From positions 2,054,501 to 2,118,500 of the forward strand of contig NC_084671.1 of assembly GCF_028389875.1 (NCBI RefSeq): a stretch of DNA of 64,000 nucleotides, read 5' to 3'. This document shows positions 57,517-64,000 of the stretch, in pieces (position 1 is the stretch's first letter; each line of letters starts with the position of its first letter). The notes below the pieces were generated by a model. It had not been told where the DNA came from. It saw nothing but the letters and a program-made list of their open reading frames with translations, and did no database searches. This stretch comes from Rhea pennata. Lineage: Eukaryota > Chordata > Aves > Rheiformes > Rheidae. The position numbers and the translations under genes are program-made.

Positions 57517-57553
<37 letters not shown>
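57517..57553 (+). repeat. Poly(A) tract, 37 A
   Basis: An uninterrupted run of 37 A is followed by GATAAAGG. Such a run could be the tail of a young retrocopy, but the upstream sequence shows no recognisable gene, SINE or CR1 body, and no clear target-site duplication was seen by eye. Confidence 0.95.
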
Positions 57554-57555
<2 letters not shown>

Positions 57556-58914
57556 TAAAGGATCTCTTAAAAGGCACACTGTACTGTCAGTGGAGAAACT
57601 GCAAATGCAACAGAGGGATCTTAAATATAGGTCCTCCTTCATAATCGTTAGAATTCCGAAGACATCGAGGTGGTGCAATTTCTGCCTAATGTACGCTTAA
57701 AACTAATAACGAAACTGAGGAGCATTCTGGAAGTTATTATAGATACGCCACTCTGGGCCTCTGCCGTCAGCAGTATCTCAGAAGTACTGATAAGATACCA
57801 GATCACAAACCATGTGAAAAAAATATGAACTGATGAAAACCACTTTGCCTAGTTCCATGAAAGCTAAAGCATTTGACAAATACGGCGGCAATTTTTTCAA
57901 GAAAAGGATTCACAGGATTAAAAGGACTGAAGTGACAAACAAAAAAGAATGTCTCAGATGTCTTAAGGTATGGTAGAGATGAGAATCTGGGCAAACTGGT
58001 TCAAACTAAACAAGAACTGAAACCAAGTGTGAGCTCCAAACTGAAACAAGCTCCAGTAAAAAGATTTTTTTTGGTTTCAGATACCTTCCTTCTGCCCCCT
58101 TTTAAATCCTCTATCAATCTGCAGTGCTAGAGCCAAAAGACTCACTTATGCAAATATTCACATGCACGTGGTAAGCTGCTGTATCTTGTCTGTTCTTGAG
58201 AACACCCTCAGCTTGGCCATTTTTTTAGCCTAAGTCCCAGTCTTAACAGCACTTCTGCTGTATAATCATCATGCAGTTCACAACCTTCCTCGGCCTGAAG
58301 CACACACAATCTAAATGGGACAACACACCTGAGGACATGTCAATTCTTCAAAGTGTATAGAGGTACCTTCAAATAAACTGTTGCAGACTGACATCTTACA
58401 CTGGCTATAGATCCACCCTCAGTTTTTAACCTGTAAAATCTAACACTTGACTCAATAATATATAGATTTTGAAATACGGTATAAAAAAGTATTATAGCCC
58501 ATAGAGACCGAGAAACAGCACTGAATGAGCTTGTAAATCAATGAGACTACAAAATGCACCCTATCAGGCAAAAATATTTTGCAAGGTCTATGAAATATAT
58601 ACCAAATGTCTGAATCAATAGCAAAAAAAAATTGTGCAAAATACAGACAATGATACATAGCAAGGGATGTAATCAAAGACATGCAAGGGGACTCAAGTGG
58701 TCATTAGATCTGTCCCTTACCCATGCTCACAGTCATAAGTAAATACCTACGACATTCCAGTAGCAGTAGTATAGCTGAATGATGGTCTAAGGACTGAGTA
58801 AGGTAAGGTTCAGAAGAAGTAAAATCTGCTATTAAACCAACTAAGGTACTTGGAAAAAACAAACTTATTTATGCCACCAACTCTTCTTTAGATCTGCCAA
58901 ACCTATAAGCCTTG

Positions 58915-59215
58915 CCAACATTAGCCCTGACAGACGTCTGTTTAACATGCTTTTAGAAGTCCCCGCACCCTCCTCTGGCAATGCATCCTTGCCGTTCTAT
59001 TAGAGAGCTTTTTCTACTGTTGAAGCTGAATCTTTCTTTGAATTTGAAAACATTATTTCTTGTCCTGTCCAGCACGGGCTGTTGCTTTTACAGTTTTGCA
59101 CATAACTGAAAACTGTTATCATGTCCTCTTCCAGTTTTCTCCTTTTTAGGTTAAGCAACTCAGTAGTTTCAATACTTCTCGTAACTCATGTTTCCTTGGC
59201 CTCTGAGCACCCTCC
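58915..59215 (-). mobile_element. Ancient CR1 LINE fragment
   Basis: The plus strand follows the complement of old sauropsid CR1. Matching phrases are 'gacagacgtctgtttaacat', 'ttatttcttgtcctgtccag', 'ctgaaaactgttatcatgtc' and 'ctcttccagttttctcc', then 'aggttaagcaactcagtagt' and 'cgtaactcatgtttcc'. These are parallel to 'aaaactgttatcatgtcccc', 'agtcttctcttctccagact' and 'ctcataggtcatgttt' in the family. The sense strand is minus. It is strongly diverged and contains no usable reading frame. Confidence 0.65.
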
Positions 59216-59544
59216 TTTCTTTCCCTCTGTATCCTTCAGTGTTCCTGCAGTACCTGCAGGGCAGGTTTTCCAACATATAAATGGATCAAATAAAATGATG
59301 TCACTTCATAAGCAGTTGCCCTGCAATGGTCATATTATAGAAGAATGCTGGAATGGCAACTCTGATTCAAGTCACAAAATCCCACCAGTATCTAGCTAGC
59401 AATGGGTAAGTGAAAGGGAAGTTTAAGTGAGGAGTATAAGAACAGAATAAACATACAGCAATAATTTCCCTTCTGCTCTTCTCGTACTTCCACACTGACA
59501 TGCAGCTTGGGCATTTCCAGGGTCAGAGGTGATGCAGCTTTTAA

Positions 59545-60030
59545 TAACCCTCAAGTGTACCTAATCCAAGAATCTGCCTAATCGCTTTTGAAACCAGGTA
59601 CCCTTTCAACATAATGACCTGTAGCAATAAGCCCTGCCATTTAATTTCATGTTAAGAGATACCTATTTTGTGTATTTTGAACTTGCTTCTTGACAACTTC
59701 ATTGTATGTTTTCTTGTAGCTATATTAGGACGGACAGTGAGCTACCATGCTCAATTAATCTTCTCTGCATCAGTCGTGATTTTATAGATATCTCTTTTCC
59801 AGACTGTGCAGTCCCAGTCCATTTCATTTTTCTTCACACAGAAGTCTCCGATTATCCTTGTAACCCTTCTCTGTGACAGGTCTACTTTGTCCTTCAAGAT
59901 TCAGGCCTCAATGAATGTAGACAATGAAATAATGATGTTATAATGATGTCCCTTTTTTTCCTTAATAATTCTTATTTTGTCCATTTGCTTTTTTGTCTGC
60001 TACTGAGCACTCGACTGATTGTCACCTGTC
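59545..60030 (-). mobile_element. Second ancient CR1 LINE fragment, different CR1 lineage
   Basis: The plus strand matches the complement of another old CR1 group. Matching phrases are 'catttaatttcatgttaaga', 'gtattttgaacttgcttct', 'cagtcgtgattttatagata' and 'tctcttttccagactgtgca', then 'gtcccagtcc' and 'taacccttctctgtgac'. It parallels the family strings 'ttttatagacctctatc' and 'ccagactgtgcagtcccagt'. It has the same orientation as the neighbouring fragment but a different consensus, so the two are separate insertions. Confidence 0.65.
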
Positions 60031-60077
60031 ATTCTGTAAACCAGTTAGTGTCTGGAAAACCTTCTGCAAATTCCTAG

Positions 60078-60185
60078 TTTTCATTCTTATATATACATAT
60101 CTATATCTATCTATATGTATTTTCATTCTTATATATACATATCTATATCTATCTATATGTATATAGATAGATAGATATACATATA
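60078..60185. repeat. 42-bp tandem duplication with TATC/GATA repeats
   Basis: A 42-bp segment starting TTTTCATTCTTATATATACA is present twice in direct tandem (60078-60119 and 60120-60161). It is followed at once by a short (GATA)n run and ATATAC sequence that can pair with the TATC repeats in the duplicated unit. The second copy appears identical to the first, which suggests a recent duplication or slippage event. Confidence 0.9.
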
Positions 60186-62564
60186 ATATATCTTTCCATA
60201 TATTAGAATTTCTACTCACAGGTCTGACAGGAGCCACATGGTCTGATTTTTTGTGTATCAAAAAGCATGCAAGTTTCATCTGTTCCAGTTAATAAGTCAT
60301 CACAGCACACTTTTTAGGATGGATGATTTCCAGTCTCATTTTTAAGAGATGAGGAATCCCTCATGTTCACAGATAGTCTGCCCAAAGCTTAGATAACTTC
60401 AGCATTAAAAATACAGGCATGATTCCAAATCCTGTGTAAGCGAACTGAACAGAATTTGGCCCATTATTAATTAGAAATTCTTACAGCTTACACTGACTCT
60501 GTTGATGTGCATATAAGCTGCATTTTAAAAGCCCAGGAAAGGCATGACTAGGTGGTATTTTGGTAAATCTGGACTCTCCATTATTAGCAGCCTGCAGCAC
60601 TATTTTCTTGCAACACATCTACTCATTCTTTCTTTCAACTGTTCTATTTCAGGATGGGAGTTTGCTCTGAAGTGCCTATTTCCCACTCCGTCTTTCACAT
60701 ATTAGATTTTCAATTAAAAAATCCCTATATCACCTACATAAAATTAGCCACCTACATACATTTTTAAATACCTTTGTATTTTCTAAACATCTTCTTTCAA
60801 AAGGAAAACAGATACATTTGAACGAGCCTTGGTGGTGTGCAGGAATCACAGAAGTCCAATAACTGCCAAGCTTTTGATTGACTGGTGTGTGTGTAATATC
60901 TGAAATACTAACAAAGCTGTTCCCTGTGTAACGAGATGGACTGCATTTCTCTGAGTGCATTCAGAATGAGTCACATAAATTTTGCATTCTGCACATGTGT
61001 CCCTACTCAAAGAATTTCCTTAAGAATGTCTGTTGAGAACTTCCAGGAAATTACAATAGTTTGAATAAATTTTGAAATATCTACATGCTTATAATATGAT
61101 CATATAGGTATTTTAGAAAGAGAATTGAGCAATATATTTAAAAATATTCAGCACATTATGTTCAATTTATGCAAGAACATGGCAATCAGCTCTTCAAGCC
61201 ATATTATTCACTCTCCAATTTCCCCTGTAATTTTATGATGCAAAAGTTATACTCCTACCTAATTGTACCAAACAGCTATTTCCAATTATAAAATTGGCCC
61301 TTGAGATTTTTCTCAGAAATTTCTGTACAAACACAAGCTTTAAAATACATCTCTCTACAAATGTATTATCTCTTTATGGGTGAGAACTGCTTTTCAACTT
61401 CTTGATCATTGAAAAATTAAACAGACAGTAAGATACTTGATGGATGTAATACTACATAAAATCAGTGCCTAAGAGATGACATTCTGAGTGCCTGGAAATT
61501 CATTTAATTCTTTGATTCAGCTACTCTTTATGTGAGCCTCGAATTGTTGGGCTATAAATCACTCACATCTACCACCAAGATGCACATAGATTCATGTTAA
61601 AGTAAGTCACTGCTGCTCAGTGTCAGCAAGAATCTCACAACCCAACCTAAATAATTTTACTTTGACATAGAGTAACAAAGATCTATCTTGCATTTCCACA
61701 TAGTAATCTTTCACATACTTGAAAACAAGTATCCACCCTTACGAAAGCAAAAGACATTAAAATAATCTCAAGAAAGCAGTGAGGCATGCTCCAACCCAAA
61801 ACAGAGCACCAGGCTTCTCATTCTGTTGTCTTCAAGGAGCTTTTTTATCAGGCCTGGAATACGCTGAACTGAGATTCTTGACCTGCATCATCTCTGGTCT
61901 AAGTCAACTTGTCTTGAAGGTTAACTGTTCAATAATGTCATGTTAATGAAGCAGACCCAGAGCTGGTAGACCAACCCAACAGGTGAAGAAGGAAGCTTAA
62001 GTATTAGCATATGCTATAAATTCCTCTCTGCATTCGCACATATGTCTACATGGTCAAGTACAAACCATGATATGTGTATTCTACTGCATTCCAGCTTTCC
62101 AGGACCGTTTAACATAGACCTGGAGCTGGCTCATAGGCAGAAGGAGAAAGGCAGAAAGGGCACATTCCCCTTTTGCATCTGACCTGTAGACATGCCCCAC
62201 AGGTTTTCACAACACTAGCTAACAAATACGGCCCTTTAGCTCACTTTTTGACAGGTCATGCTCTTTTCTGGAGAGTTCTGTTTTGCCTCCCTGTACAACA
62301 GCCAAAGAACAATCATCGCAATCACTTTCAGGGTAGTCTGGGATATGTGAGGCTGCACTATGTCTCTGAAGAAAAAGAACAAAAGTTTTGAAAGGTTTTA
62401 AAATACTGCCATTCATAAGTGGTATTTTTGTATAAAAATAATGTTCCTCCCCAACCATGAGCTCTGTGCTAGAGGATCTTGGCTGCCCATTTGACTGAAT
62501 TCTGTGATATGACTTTCACCGTTGTGTTAAAGTTCTTCTAATCTAAAAATTCCAGACTTCTTAC

Positions 62565-62959
62565 CTTCAATAATACACTGATCAGGGATAGGAATTTTCT
62601 TCCCCATTTCCATGACATATGCTTTCACTTTACTCAGGTTTTCCTTTAAGTGCATGTAGAGCTTATCCTGGTATTCCATAGGATTCTTTATTGTCTCTGT
62701 ACTTCCTTCATGGACCTTTTCTTTAGCAGATTCTGGCAAATTTTCTGATTCTGTGTAATCGATACTTTGGTGAGAAACCAAAGAATTTCCCAGTTGCATT
62801 TCTTCAGTGTCAACACTAAAAGGCAATTTATCATTTTCTTGGCTAACGTAGATCTCAGTAAAGGAGATACCAGCACTTATGTCCCCATTCTCTTGGTCTT
62901 GTCCGTTGTCTGAGTTTACCACCTTCATGCGGACTGCATGCAAAGCAAGACTTTTGGAT
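62565..62959 (-). CDS. VEPH1: VEPH1 coding exon A (most upstream exon in window, 395 nt)
   Basis: The exon starts after a pyrimidine-rich acceptor ending TTTCCAG and ends GAAG followed by the donor GTAAGA. Its first base completes a codon (probably Arg) begun in an upstream exon outside the window. It then encodes 131 residues from SKSLALHAVRMK to PDQCIIE and donates one base to the next codon (Asp). The sequence matches the middle region of VEPH1 as I recall it, including LGNSLVSHQSIDY and KEKVHEGSTETIKNPMEYQ. This part is acidic and polar, links the N-terminal Melted-like helical region to the C-terminal module, and has no known catalytic motif. The frame is also open for 86 bases into the upstream intron, giving an in-frame ATG at 63045. 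That extension is not part of the family protein and is probably intronic read-through. Confidence 0.95.
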
Positions 62960-64000
62960 CTGGAAAGCGTTAAGGAAAGGAACAATGTTTTGCAACAGAG
63001 GTAACATAGAACAAAACATGCTGAACAATCAGACAGGAAAGTCATCTAAACATGTGCTCTCCCAAGTTACATCTATACAGCTGTTCCAGAAAGCAGAATT
63101 TGGGGCTAATGTAGCTAGAGGTAAATACCTTTTGATAAATATGCTTTTCCTATAGGAGATCTCAAGCCACAGATTTAACAAGCAAATGAAACCAAATAAT
63201 ACCCATATATCACAATATCTGTATGCCATGGAAGGAACCAGTCAACCTATCTATAGGGAACTTATAAATACAGCACTGGAGTGTAGGCTTTATTGATCAC
63301 ATCATAAAAATGCCATCCAGCAACGATTTAACTGAACTTAACCTGAGCCAGGATTCAGCCTCCAATTCTCTTCTACTTATATACTGAGCATAAAATTAAA
63401 GTCTCTGTGTAGTGAGTTGGAAGGCTATAAGTAAAGTGATTAAGAACCTTTTATTTACATGGGTTTAAATGGCTAAGTAAAGGGCTAGGCACTGATGAAA
63501 ATCCACTGAAAGGCATTTCTCCTCACCCCTCTTTTCTCAGTGTCCTTTCTTCTAAGGAAATTTCATTTCTCAAAGGCACTCTGTGAACAAGAAGCATACA
63601 GATTCGATGTGTGTATTTGCGGAGACAGCTGGGAGACAGTGAATGCATGCTTTCACTGAAGAGGAGAACAGTACACAAGCAGCAACGTCCCTGTCCAAGC
63701 TTCAGTAGGGGAGGTGACGTGCCAACTTTCCAAAGGCTCTGGTTATCATTACAGTAGGCAATATGACAAATTCTGTGTGGGAAGTATTACAGTGGGAAGA
63801 AAAAGCCTCCAACGTGAACCTGTCGTGCCCCAATGGCCTAACAAAAGGTGCAGGCCACGAGCTGAGCAGGTTCTTAGCTCACCAAAGATCCCATGGGAAT
63901 CATGCTTGCCTTAACGCAGTACATATGCAACATACATGATAAAAAATTTGATTCAAATATTTAATATATTTTGATAAAAAAATACACAGTAGAGGTATCG
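62960..64000 (-). other. VEPH1: Part of the next upstream VEPH1 intron
   Basis: This is sequence upstream of exon A on the minus strand. No further VEPH1 exon was found before the window edge, and the preceding exon, which must end in phase 2, lies beyond 64000. The stretch is AT-rich unique sequence. Confidence 0.7.

Larger units (their letters stand above)
46884..62564 (-). other. VEPH1: VEPH1 intron between exons A and B (15.7 kb)
   Basis: The intron is 15681 bp, phase 1. It carries the 52-bp minisatellite, a perfect-arm hairpin, a TA/TG/CA microsatellite, a 37-A tract, two old CR1 fragments and a 42-bp tandem duplication, all listed separately. Outside these the sequence is AT-rich and unique. 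I saw no pentraxin-like or other nested coding exon. Confidence 0.8.

Noticed and set aside
60022..60279. 85-codon minus-strand frame with repeated IDRYRYVYIRMK
   Set aside because: The peptide repeat simply translates the 42-bp tandem duplication.
62960..63045. ATG-initiated N-terminal extension of VEPH1 exon A
   Set aside because: The extension is simply open intron sequence. A good acceptor at 62961-62960 and the family protein both place the exon start at 62959.

Overview
The window looks like bird nuclear DNA. It has intron-split vertebrate coding exons, CR1-type LINE remnants (one of a typical avian kind at 27.65-28.18 kb), short GC- and CpG-rich islands in an otherwise AT-rich background, and a fairly low repeat load. 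No prokaryotic gene organisation is present. A crocodilian or turtle is less likely but cannot be excluded by reading alone.

One protein-coding gene is well supported: the 3' part of VEPH1 (ventricular zone expressed PH domain containing 1, the vertebrate homologue of Drosophila Melted), on the minus strand. Six coding exons lie, in transcript order, at 62959-62565, 46883-46744, 41529-41395, 35966-35849, 23207-23071 and 17715-17479. Each has a consensus AG acceptor and GT donor where expected. The splice phases match at every junction, and the joined 1162 nt read without interruption for 386 residues to a TAG stop. Two of these exons (46.7 kb and 35.8 kb) are short and were found by matching the expected protein and checking phase. 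The exons coding for the N-terminal half lie beyond position 64000. The last two exons encode the C-terminal PH domain, the membrane- or lipid-binding module.

Layout: 1 to about 16.7 kb is sequence downstream of VEPH1 with no gene I can support. It holds ancient CR1 fragments, a G-run, GC-rich patches at 10.1-10.4 and 13.3-13.8 kb, and a CpG island at 15.4-15.9 kb. A probable 3'UTR runs from 17478 down to about 16.7 kb. From 17.7 to 62.6 kb are five introns of about 5.4, 12.6, 5.4, 5.2 and 15.7 kb. They hold CpG-rich islands (24.0-26.0 kb and 43.6-44.2 kb), an avian CR1 copy (27.65-28.18 kb), a 52-bp GC-rich minisatellite of six copies (47.68-47.99 kb), a perfect-arm hairpin (50.96-51.01 kb), a TA/TG/CA microsatellite (54.66-54.74 kb), a 37-A tract (57.5 kb), two old CR1 fragments (58.9-60.0 kb) and a 42-bp tandem duplication (60.08-60.16 kb). 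From 62.96 to 64 kb is the start of the next intron upstream.

I did not find evidence for an undescribed biological system. The items most worth checking are the six-copy minisatellite built from two perfect palindromes, and the intronic CpG islands just upstream of the PH-domain exons, which could mark an internal promoter. Comparisons with human VEPH1 and with CR1 consensus sequences are from memory, not from an alignment run here.
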